Assembly: GCA_030683195.1 (NCBI GenBank)
Contig: JAUXQA010000495.1
Location: 1-6,021, forward strand
Source of the DNA: Rhodoferax sp.
GTDB lineage: Bacteria; Pseudomonadota; Gammaproteobacteria; Burkholderiales; Burkholderiaceae_C
DNA length: 6,021 nucleotides
Direction of reading: 5' to 3'
In this document: in pieces, positions 1 through 5,881 of the stretch
How positions within the stretch are numbered: position 1 is the stretch's first letter
How the letters are laid out: each line of letters opens with the position of its first letter
The notes under the pieces: generated by a model
Databases searched by the model: none
Seen by the model: only the letters and a program-made list of their open reading frames with translations
Told to the model about the DNA's origin: nothing
Program-made: the position numbers and the translations under genes

Positions 1-123
1 CAGGGCAAAATTTTGTCGCGCATGGCCAATATGGAAAAACAAAAACGCATGGTGCAGCTGCTCGAACCCGCCTTTTTGATCGAAGGCGATGAGCTGGAAT
101 CCTTGGCGGGCGTGGCGGTATAG
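1..123 (+). CDS. C-terminal end of a probable CheW-like coupling protein (partial)
   Basis: Reading frame 1 is open from the window edge to a TAG at 121-123 and gives the last 40 residues of a protein. The segment KRMVQLLEPAFLIEGDELESL lines up in pattern with the C-terminal strand and helix of CheW (E. coli NRMLVLVDIGKLLNSDEMALL): a hydrophobic strand ending in a small turn, then an acidic helix. CheW is the cytoplasmic scaffold that links chemoreceptors to CheA, and a cheW gene directly before cheB would be normal in a che operon. Only 15 nt separate this stop from the cheB start, so the two are very likely co-transcribed. The 5' part is outside the window. The family call rests on a short, weakly conserved tail plus context; another CheW-domain protein, or an unrelated operon member, remains possible. 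Confidence 0.55.
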   Translation, partial: QGKILSRMANMEKQKRMVQLLEPAFLIEGDELESLAGVAV

Positions 124-138
124 CGGGAATAGAGACGT

Positions 139-1209
139 ATGGTCAAACTGTTGATCGTTGATGATTCCGCGCTGATGCGGCGCCAGTTGACGCAAATCTT
201 TGCAGCTACTGGCGACTTTGAGATCAGCCAGGCGCGCAATGGCCTGGACGCAGTGGAGCAAAACCGCACCTTCTTGCCGGACGTGGTCACACTGGACATC
301 AATATGCCCGAGATGGACGGCATCACGGCCCTTTCCCTGATGATGGCTGAGCGTCCAGTGCCCGTGGTGATGGTGTCCTCGCTGACCGAGCAAGGCGCGC
401 TGGCTACTTTCGAAGCGCTCAACCTGGGTGCGGTGGATTACATTGCCAAACCCGGCGGCACCATTTCACTGTCGATTGGCGATATCACTGACGATCTCAT
501 CGCCAAGGTGCGTGCCGCAGCCCGCGCTCAGCTCAAAGCCAAAAAGCCAGGTGCAGCAGGGCTGGTACAGCGCTTGCGTGACGACAAGCAAAAGGCCGCC
601 ACGACGGCAATGGCCCTGCGTCGGGGTGTCGGTTCTGAAGGCCTGGTGATCATCGGTGTGTCTACGGGTGGGCCACGTACGCTGGAAGAAATTTTGCCGC
701 TGTTACCTGGTGACTTTCCTTGGCCGGTGCTGGTAGCCCAGCACATGCCCAGTTCGTTCACCAAGCCATTTGCGGACCGACTCAACAAGGTCTGCGCGCT
801 TGAAGTCGTCGAAGTGGGATTGCCCATGCCGGTGCTAGCCGGGACAATTTTTATTGCCAAAGGGGGTGCTGACATGGTGCTGACCAAGCGGGCTGGCCGG
901 CTGACTGCGCTACCCAAGCCGGAGAGCCCGAGTTACCTGTGGCATCCCTCTGTCGAATTGCTCGGCCGATCGGCGCTGGAGCACTGTGATCCGGCGCGCA
1001 TCACCGCGGTCATGCTCACCGGCATGGGTAACGATGGCTCTGATGCGTTCACTGAAATCAAAAAAATGGGTGGTCAAACCATTGCCGAGTCCGAAGCCAC
1101 GGCGGTGGTCTTTGGCATGCCGCGTGAGCTTATCCAAAAGCGCGGGGCCAGCGTGGTGCTGCCCGCCGACCAAATAGCAGCCCAACTCACCCTCTGGGCG
1201 CGACGTTAA
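139..1209 (+). CDS. cheB: CheB, chemoreceptor glutamate methylesterase/glutamine deamidase with receiver domain
   Basis: This 356-residue protein has the standard CheB layout and length. The N-terminal receiver domain (about 1-120) has the acid pair D8/D9, phosphoacceptor D53 in TLDINMPEMDG, switch Ser S80 in VMVSS and K104 in AKP. A charged, Ala/Lys-rich linker (about 121-167) leads to the methylesterase domain (about 168-352). The catalytic triad is complete: S175 in GVSTGGP, H202 in AQHMPSSFT and D299 in GMGNDG. Family knowledge: phosphorylation by CheA relieves inhibition by the receiver domain, and the enzyme then hydrolyses glutamyl methyl esters on receptors and deamidates receptor glutamines, giving adaptation in the cytoplasm. 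The ATG at 139 places the receiver's first strand (KLLIVDD) immediately at the N-terminus, as expected; the ribosome-binding site is weak (GAGA at 132-135). The gene lies 15 nt after the upstream stop and 11 nt before the HEAT-repeat gene. Confidence 0.97.
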   Translation: MVKLLIVDDSALMRRQLTQIFAATGDFEISQARNGLDAVEQNRTFLPDVVTLDINMPEMDGITALSLMMAERPVPVVMVSSLTEQGALATFEALNLGAVDYIAKPGGTISLSIGDITDDLIAKVRAAARAQLKAKKPGAAGLVQRLRDDKQKAATTAMALRRGVGSEGLVIIGVSTGGPRTLEEILPLLPGDFPWPVLVAQHMPSSFTKPFADRLNKVCALEVVEVGLPMPVLAGTIFIAKGGADMVLTKRAGRLTALPKPESPSYLWHPSVELLGRSALEHCDPARITAVMLTGMGNDGSDAFTEIKKMGGQTIAESEATAVVFGMPRELIQKRGASVVLPADQIAAQLTLWARR

Positions 1210-1210
1210 C

Positions 1211-1214
1211 GGAG
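1211..1214 (+). promoter_or_regulatory. Ribosome-binding site of the HEAT-repeat gene
   Basis: GGAG lies 6 nt before the ATG at 1221, entirely within the 11-nt gap after the cheB stop. It supports that ATG as the start and shows that the gene has its own initiation signal. Confidence 0.6.
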
Positions 1215-1220
1215 TAAACC

Positions 1221-1844
1221 ATGGCTTTTGTCAAGAAGAAAGACACCAAAATTGTTGAGCAGGAAGACCGCAAGCAAACGCGAGAATGCCCTAGCCTGCT
1301 GATCAACTTGCATGATGACAGTGCAACAACCCGGCGCTGGGCCGCGCGTGATCTGGTCAACTGCCCGCAATCTGCGGCTGCACTGGTGACTCGGCTCATG
1401 GTGGAGCCAGACCTGTCGGTGCGAGAAGTCATTTTGACCACCCTGACCCGGCTGGGTGATGCTACTGCCGTGGCTGGGCTGGTGGATTGTCTGCGCAGCG
1501 AAGATGCGGCATTGCGCAATGAAGCCATAGAAGCCATGAAGCAGCTCCCCGACGAGGTGGCTCCCATCATGCACGGGCTGCTGATGGACGCCGACCCCGA
1601 TGTGCGCATTTTTACTGTGAATGTGCTGGAGTCGTTGCGTCACCCGGATGTTGAGTCATGGCTGATTGAGGTCATCACGCACGACGCGCATGTGAATGTG
1701 TGTGCAACAGCAGTCGATTTGCTCAGTGAAGTGGGCACTGCGGCCGCGCTGGCTCCGCTGCAGCAGCTAAAAGCACGCTTTGGCGACGAGCCCTACATGC
1801 AGTTCGCAGCCAATCTGGCGCTGCGGCGCATCAACGAGAACTGA
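1221..1844 (+). CDS. HEAT-repeat protein of the chemosensory operon
   Basis: This 207-residue protein is predicted soluble: there is no signal peptide or membrane segment. After a short, highly charged N-terminus (residues 1-22, rich in Lys/Glu/Asp), it is built from about six helical-pair repeats of roughly 30 residues, near 23-50, 53-80, 83-112, 113-141, 144-175 and 176-205. Each has a hydrophobic helix, an Asp/Pro turn and a second helix with the HEAT/PBS-lyase signature; the clearest are LMVEPDLSVREVILTTLTRL and LLMDADPDVRIFTVNVLESL. Such solenoids are protein-binding scaffolds and have no catalytic residues to point to. Its place between cheB and cheR, with gaps of 11 and 7 nt, suggests a role in receptor methylation or in organising the signalling complex. 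That role is inferred from context only. It is not one of the classical Che proteins (CheA/B/C/D/R/V/W/X/Y/Z). Confidence 0.88.
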   Translation: MAFVKKKDTKIVEQEDRKQTRECPSLLINLHDDSATTRRWAARDLVNCPQSAAALVTRLMVEPDLSVREVILTTLTRLGDATAVAGLVDCLRSEDAALRNEAIEAMKQLPDEVAPIMHGLLMDADPDVRIFTVNVLESLRHPDVESWLIEVITHDAHVNVCATAVDLLSEVGTAAALAPLQQLKARFGDEPYMQFAANLALRRINEN

Positions 1845-1851
1845 GCCAATC

Positions 1852-2694
1852 ATGGCAGCCATCACCATCACCGAAGACGATTTCCAGAAGTTTCGGGAGT
1901 ACTTCTACCGCAAGACTGGCATCAACTTTGAGCCGACCAAGCGCTACTTTGTTGACAAGCGGCTGGTAGAGCGCATCCAGGCCACCGGCAACACGGACTT
2001 TCGCAGCTACTTTGTCATGTTGCGGTTTCAGGCATCCGGCGACGAGGTACAGCAGCTCACGAACTTGATGACGGTTAACGAAACCTACTTTTTGCGTGAG
2101 GAATACCAGTTCCAGTGCCTGGTGAACTCCATATTGCCCGAGCTGGTTAAAACCAAAACCGACAACAGTCCGATTCGCATCTGGTGCATACCCTCGTCGT
2201 CAGGCGAGGAGCCTTACACCATCGCCCTGTACCTGATGGAGCGCTGGCCCGGCATTGCCAAATGGGATGTTGAAATCATCTCGTCCGATATTGATACCGG
2301 CATCTTGCGCAAGGCCCGTATCGGGCGGTTTTCAACACGCTCGATACAGCATGTGCCCAAACCCTGGCTGGCCAAGTATTTCACCCGCCATGGTGATGAA
2401 TACCAAATATGCGAGGACATTCGCCAGGCGGTTGAGTTCACCCGCGTTAACCTGGCCGAGCCGGCTGACACCCGGCCGTACCGCAATTTCGATGTGATTT
2501 TTTGCCGCAATTTGCTGATTTACTTTGACGACGTGTCGCGCAAATCAGCGGCCGAGACTTTTTACGATGCGCTTAAACCCGGGGGCTTCATTTGCCTGGG
2601 CCACTCTGAATCGATGAGCCGTATTTCATCGCTCTACAAAGTGCGCAAATTTCCTGAAGCCATTGTTTATCAAAAATCCCCGGAGGCTCGATGA
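1852..2694 (+). CDS. cheR: CheR, SAM-dependent chemoreceptor glutamate methyltransferase
   Basis: This 280-residue protein is the usual size for CheR. The N-terminal helical domain (about 5-80) ends in the conserved MTVNETYFLRE (73-83). The SAM-binding methyltransferase domain follows, with motif I as IWCIPSSSGEEPYTIA (110-125), the acidic strand end SSDID (144-148), FDVIFCRNLLIYFD (213-226) and LKPGGFICLGHSES (241-254). Family knowledge: CheR methylates specific glutamates on chemoreceptors, opposing CheB. The beta-subdomain loop (about 177-198, KYFTRHGDEYQICEDIRQ) lacks the extra Gly-containing residues of E. coli CheR that bind a receptor C-terminal pentapeptide, so this enzyme is probably tether-independent. 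The frame is open further upstream (an ATG at 1780), but that part overlaps the HEAT gene and does not look like CheR. I chose ATG 1852, which gives the expected N-terminus ITEDDFQKFREYFYRKTGI. The ribosome-binding site is weak (TGAG at 1842-1845), so translation may be coupled to the HEAT gene. The stop overlaps the next start (ATGA). Confidence 0.96.
   Translation: MAAITITEDDFQKFREYFYRKTGINFEPTKRYFVDKRLVERIQATGNTDFRSYFVMLRFQASGDEVQQLTNLMTVNETYFLREEYQFQCLVNSILPELVKTKTDNSPIRIWCIPSSSGEEPYTIALYLMERWPGIAKWDVEIISSDIDTGILRKARIGRFSTRSIQHVPKPWLAKYFTRHGDEYQICEDIRQAVEFTRVNLAEPADTRPYRNFDVIFCRNLLIYFDDVSRKSAAETFYDALKPGGFICLGHSESMSRISSLYKVRKFPEAIVYQKSPEAR
2682..2686 (+). promoter_or_regulatory. Ribosome-binding site of the cheY-type gene
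   Basis: GGAGG lies 4 nt before ATG 2691, inside the last codons of cheR. It is the strongest Shine-Dalgarno match in this part of the window and supports the start that overlaps the cheR stop. It may favour higher output of the response regulator than of cheR. Confidence 0.65.
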
Positions 2695-3062
2695 AACGCA
2701 TCCTGATTGTTGATGATGCTGCCACGGTACGCATGTACCACCGCAACATCCTGGAAGAAGCTGGCTACAGCGTGGCTGAGGCCATTAACGGCGTTGAAGC
2801 GCTTGAAAAAGCGCTGCAAGACTCGTTTGACCTCTATATTGTGGACATCAACATGCCCAAACTCGACGGTTTTGGCTTGTTGCGCCAACTGCGCAGTGAA
2901 GACATTGCGCACGCCCCAGCCATCATGGTCTCTACCGAAGCAGCGGTCCACGACCAGGCCGCTGCCTTGCGCGCCGGGGCCAATTGCTACCTGACCAAGC
3001 CAGTCAAGCCCGAGCAATTATTGACGCATGTCCGCTTGCTGCTGGGAGAGATTGGTTCATGA
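2691..3062 (+). CDS. cheY: CheY-type single-domain response regulator
   Basis: This 123-residue protein is a stand-alone receiver domain with no output domain. It has the acid pair D8/D9, phosphoacceptor D52 in VDINMPKLDG, the switch hydroxyl at S81 in MVSTEA (the position of E. coli CheY T87), the conserved aromatic Y100 and K103 in YLTKP. All residues needed for phosphorylation and for the Tyr/Thr switch are therefore present. It most likely takes phosphate from the CheA encoded next to it and either diffuses to a target such as the flagellar switch or acts as a phosphate sink. The sequence alone does not tell which, so the symbol is by family and position. It is joined to both neighbours by ATGA overlaps, with the cheR stop at 2691-2694 and the cheA start at 3059-3062, a sign of translational coupling and matched expression. 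Confidence 0.92.
   Translation: MKRILIVDDAATVRMYHRNILEEAGYSVAEAINGVEALEKALQDSFDLYIVDINMPKLDGFGLLRQLRSEDIAHAPAIMVSTEAAVHDQAAALRAGANCYLTKPVKPEQLLTHVRLLLGEIGS
3044..3048 (+). promoter_or_regulatory. Ribosome-binding site of cheA
   Basis: GGGAG lies 10 nt before ATG 3059, within the end of the cheY-type gene. It supports the 3059 start over the in-frame ATG at 2984, which would add 25 residues unlike any Hpt domain. Confidence 0.5.
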
Positions 3063-5881
3063 ACCCCTTACTGGCGCAGTTTTTATCCGAGGCACGTGAC
3101 TTTTTGCAGGGCATTGGCGAGAAGCTGATGGAGCTGGAGCAAGCCCCCGATGATGCTGAGCTGATGGTGGTGCTCTTCAGGCTCGTACACACCTTGAAGG
3201 GCAACAGCGGGCTGTTCGAGTTTCCTGAAATGACGCGTGTGCTACACGCCGGCGAAGACCTGATGGACGCCGTGCGCCAGGGTCGCGTGGCTTACTCGCA
3301 AGCGTTGGCAGACCAACTGCTGGATGCCATGGACTTTGTTGGCCTTTTGTGCGATGAGATTGAGTCTGACGGGTGTATTGATGCAAGCCGCGCCACCGAT
3401 GCATCGCGACTGGCGCAAGCCCTGCGTGGTTTGATTGCGAGTCAGGCAATAGACGCTGAAAACGGGGGGGCAGGACATGTCCCTGAGTTGGCTGCAGGCA
3501 CCAGCCAGTCAAGCTCTGAGGTACAGCCGTTGCCAGAAAAACTGCCGTTGGCCAACATTCCCGAACCCATCCGGCTGGCCGCTTTCAGGCTTGCCCAAGC
3601 CGGCGACACACTGTGCTGGCTGACTTACACACCCGTCGCCGACTGTTTTTTCCAGGGCGATGATCCATTTTTCAACGCACGCCAGACCCCTGATATTTTG
3701 TGGTGTCGTATTGCACCAACCGAGCCTTGGCCCGCCTTGGCTGAACTGGATGCTTACCGCTGCGTGTTGTCTTTTGAACTGCTCACTACCGCGCCACGCG
3801 CCGAGCTTCTGGAGCAATACCGCTATGTACCCGATCAAATCAAGCTGATTGAGGTCAACCCCTTGGGTTTGGTGCTGCCGCAAGGTGACCCCAATGGGGG
3901 GCCGGTTTACGAGGATTTTGTGGCCGACGCGCTGCAGCACCTGGAGGCTGGCAAGCTGTCAGCCTTGAAGCAAGCTGCTCAGACCATGTTGCACCTGAGC
4001 AACCCGGACTTGTGGCTATCGTCTGCCCTGCGCTGGTTGCTGGCGATGCTGGCCAGCCCGACTCCCGACACGGTGGCTGTGCGTATCCTGATTGAGTCGC
4101 TGCGAAGCTTGCAGGTACCCGACTGGTCGGCTTTTAACCTCCAACCGCCCGCAAACGAGACTGACAGTCCGGCGAAAATTGCAACACCTGACCCCGTCCC
4201 TGCTTCCGTTCCCGTCCCTGCTCCGGCGGCTGCAGCCGTCGCGGTACCGGTGGCGGGCAAGCCGCTGTCGGCACTGGAAGCGGCCGCCATTGAGTCGATG
4301 ATGTCCACGCAGCGTCAAGTGCTGCTGCTTGACGATCATCCATCCTGGCGGGCGGGCCGCCTCCAAGCCGCAGCGATGGTGCTGGTTAAATGCTGCAAGG
4401 CGTTAGGTGACCCGGCCGCTCAACTGGCCATTGAAGACGCGCTGGCACAAGATTTGGCGCAAGGCAACAGCCTGGCGCTGCTGGCCTGGCTTGCCGCACG
4501 CAACAGCACCCCTGAAGAGATCCTCGTTGTGCCTGTTCCCGTCGTGAAGGTGATGCCACCAGACGCGGGGTCTGCTTCATTAAGCATAGCGGATAGTGCA
4601 ATAAATACGCCGGCTAGAAGCACTATTTCTTTGGAAAATGAGCCTGCTGGCGATGCACCCAAATTTGGCCGCCGCGCCGACGACAGCAATCCCGTTGTCA
4701 ATGCGGGGAGCAAAAGTCTCAAGGTCGATCAGAGCAAGATCGACCGGTTGATGAACCTCATTGGTGAAATGGTGGTGTCCAAAAACGCCTTGCCGTATCT
4801 GGCGCAACGTGCCGAAGAACAGTTTGGCGTGCGTGAGCTCAGCCGCGAGATCAAGTCCCAGTACGCTGTCATCAACCGCATTGCCGAAGAAATGCAGGAT
4901 GCCATCATGCAAGTGCGCATGATGCCGGTTTCATTTGTGTTCCAGCGCTTTCCGCGTCTTGTCCGCGATATTTCCCGCAAGCTTGGCAAAGAAGTTAATT
5001 TGGTGCTTGAGGGCGAAGACACCGAGGCAGACAAAAACATCATCGAATCCCTGGCCGACCCCTTGATTCACATTGTGCGCAACAGCCTTGATCACGGTTT
5101 TGAAACGTCAGAGGTGCGTCAAGCGGCAGGCAAACCCGCCACTGGCACGCTGACCATCCGCGCCGTGCAAGAAGGTGACCGTGTGCTGATCGACATCATT
5201 GACGACGGCAAAGGCATTGACCCCGGCATCATCAAGCGCAAAGCTTATGAAAAAGGCGTGATCGACGAAGCCACCCTGGAGCGCATCACCGACCGTGAAG
5301 CCATCAACCTGGTGTTTGCGGCGGGTTTCTCCACAATGGAAGTGGTGTCGGACCTGTCGGGCCGTGGGGTGGGAATGGACGTTGTGCGCACAGCCGTAGA
5401 AAAGGTCAATGGCACGCTGCTGCTTGACAGCGACGTCGGCAAAGGCACGCGCCTGCGCATCACGCTGCCCCTGTCGATGGCGGTGACCAATGTCATGATC
5501 ATTGAGGCAGATCGCCAGATTTTTGGTATCCCGATGGATCATGTGGTGGAAACCGTACGCATCCCGAGAAGTTCTATTCGCCGCATCAAACACAGCCAAA
5601 CCATTGTGTTGCGCGGCAGCATTGTGCCGCTCAAGGCACTTCACACCCTGCTGGGCCTGAGCGCCCAACCGCGCCCCAATGCGGATGATGAAATGGCTGT
5701 GCTGGTTGCGCGTGTAGGTGGCGCGGTGGTGGGCTTGCTGGTAGACAGCTTCCGGGAAACCGCCGAGATCATTCAAAAGCCCCTTAGCGGCGTGTTATCT
5801 GGCCTGGGGGCCTATTCAGGATCGGCCCTGATGGGCGATGGCTCAGTGCTGATGGTGCTCAATATCAAGGAGATTGTGTGA
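3059..5881 (+). CDS. cheA: CheA chemotaxis histidine kinase with an enlarged middle region
   Basis: This 940-residue protein is much longer than E. coli CheA (about 654). In order: Hpt/P1 domain (about 1-105), phospho-acceptor H44 in VHTLKGNSGLF; linker (about 130-165); mixed alpha/beta segment (about 170-268; DCFFQGDDPFF, PTEPWPALAELDAYRC, YRYVPDQIKLIEV), probably a P2-like response-regulator-binding domain; helical segment (about 284-358); Pro/Ala-rich linker (about 364-402); second helical segment (about 403-482); second linker (about 485-550); P3 dimerisation helices (about 552-640); P4 ATPase with N box HIVRNSLDHG (671-680), G1 DDGKGID (715-721), GFST (756-759) and G2 SGRGVGMDVV (767-776); C-terminal CheW-like P5 (about 808-940). 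Every kinase motif is intact, so it should phosphorylate CheY and CheB in receptor arrays. The start overlaps the cheY stop (ATGA); the stop overlaps the next start (TGATG). Domain edges in the middle region are my estimate. The second linker carries an apparent repeat insertion. Confidence 0.96.
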   Translation: MNPLLAQFLSEARDFLQGIGEKLMELEQAPDDAELMVVLFRLVHTLKGNSGLFEFPEMTRVLHAGEDLMDAVRQGRVAYSQALADQLLDAMDFVGLLCDEIESDGCIDASRATDASRLAQALRGLIASQAIDAENGGAGHVPELAAGTSQSSSEVQPLPEKLPLANIPEPIRLAAFRLAQAGDTLCWLTYTPVADCFFQGDDPFFNARQTPDILWCRIAPTEPWPALAELDAYRCVLSFELLTTAPRAELLEQYRYVPDQIKLIEVNPLGLVLPQGDPNGGPVYEDFVADALQHLEAGKLSALKQAAQTMLHLSNPDLWLSSALRWLLAMLASPTPDTVAVRILIESLRSLQVPDWSAFNLQPPANETDSPAKIATPDPVPASVPVPAPAAAAVAVPVAGKPLSALEAAAIESMMSTQRQVLLLDDHPSWRAGRLQAAAMVLVKCCKALGDPAAQLAIEDALAQDLAQGNSLALLAWLAARNSTPEEILVVPVPVVKVMPPDAGSASLSIADSAINTPARSTISLENEPAGDAPKFGRRADDSNPVVNAGSKSLKVDQSKIDRLMNLIGEMVVSKNALPYLAQRAEEQFGVRELSREIKSQYAVINRIAEEMQDAIMQVRMMPVSFVFQRFPRLVRDISRKLGKEVNLVLEGEDTEADKNIIESLADPLIHIVRNSLDHGFETSEVRQAAGKPATGTLTIRAVQEGDRVLIDIIDDGKGIDPGIIKRKAYEKGVIDEATLERITDREAINLVFAAGFSTMEVVSDLSGRGVGMDVVRTAVEKVNGTLLLDSDVGKGTRLRITLPLSMAVTNVMIIEADRQIFGIPMDHVVETVRIPRSSIRRIKHSQTIVLRGSIVPLKALHTLLGLSAQPRPNADDEMAVLVARVGGAVVGLLVDSFRETAEIIQKPLSGVLSGLGAYSGSALMGDGSVLMVLNIKEIV
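3464..3470 (+). repeat. Seven-G homopolymer in the linker after the Hpt domain of cheA
   Basis: Seven consecutive G residues encode Gly136-Gly137 and the first base of Ala138, just after the Hpt domain. The tract is in frame here. Tracts of this length can slip; gain of one G would give an immediate TGA, and loss of one G would give a stop by about 3622. Nothing else here suggests programmed phase variation. Confidence 0.5.
4193..4222 (+). repeat. Short direct repeat coding for the Pro/Val/Ala linker of CheA
   Basis: The 12-mer CCCGTCCCTGCT occurs at 4193-4204 and again at 4211-4222, an 18-nt period that keeps the reading frame. It encodes part of the PVPASVPVPAP linker (residues 379-389). 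It probably reflects linker growth by in-frame duplication, and copy number may vary among relatives. Confidence 0.6.
4584..4645 (+). repeat. AT-richer hairpin patch in cheA, probable in-frame dispersed repeat element
   Basis: The perfect 7-bp inverted repeat ATAGTGC (4593-4599) and GCACTAT (4620-4626) flanks a 20-nt loop. The patch codes for residues about 509-528 in the linker between the second helical segment and the P3 domain. It uses codons rare in the rest of the gene (ATA twice, AGA, with TTA just before it). The order of motifs, a stem, then AATAAATACG, then GCTAGAAGC, then TATTTCTTTGGAAAA, resembles from memory a family of short dispersed repeats common in Comamonadaceae intergenic regions. 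The inverted repeat and codon shift are seen directly; the family link is recalled and unverified. The element has no stop codon in the CheA frame, so the gene stays open. Confidence 0.5.
5867..5872 (+). promoter_or_regulatory. Ribosome-binding site of the STAS-like gene
   Basis: AAGGAG lies 8 nt before ATG 5881, within the last codons of cheA. This is a strong, well-placed Shine-Dalgarno sequence. It fixes the start of the downstream gene at the TGATG junction. Confidence 0.65.

Noticed and set aside
1206..1643. Two overlapping minus-strand open frames opposite the HEAT gene (1187-1609 and 1206-1643)
   Set aside because: The + strand HEAT repeats are clear and have a ribosome-binding site; the antisense products are low-complexity or Ser/Gln/His-rich, as expected of shadow frames.
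1780..1851. Upstream in-frame ATG that would extend CheR by 24 residues
   Set aside because: The extension overlaps the end of the HEAT gene, has no CheR similarity, and the ATG at 1852 gives the normal CheR N-terminus.
2984..3058. Upstream in-frame ATG that would extend CheA by 25 residues
   Set aside because: It overlaps the conserved C-terminal end of the cheY-type gene; the Hpt domain begins at the ATG at 3059, which has a GGGAG and a typical ATGA overlap.
3509..3940. Minus-strand open frame of 143 codons opposite the CheA middle region
   Set aside because: It is antisense to a well-supported segment of cheA, has no family signature, and I see no ribosome-binding site.
4593..4626. The hairpin in cheA as a transcription terminator
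   Set aside because: The stem is only 7 bp with a 20-nt loop and is not followed by a T tract, and it lies in mid-gene before intact kinase domains.
5108..5776. Long open frame of 222 codons on the minus strand opposite the cheA kinase core
   Set aside because: It lies wholly antisense to conserved ATPase and CheW-like domains, its translation is low in recognisable motifs and His/Gln-rich, and high-GC third-position bias readily makes such open antisense frames.
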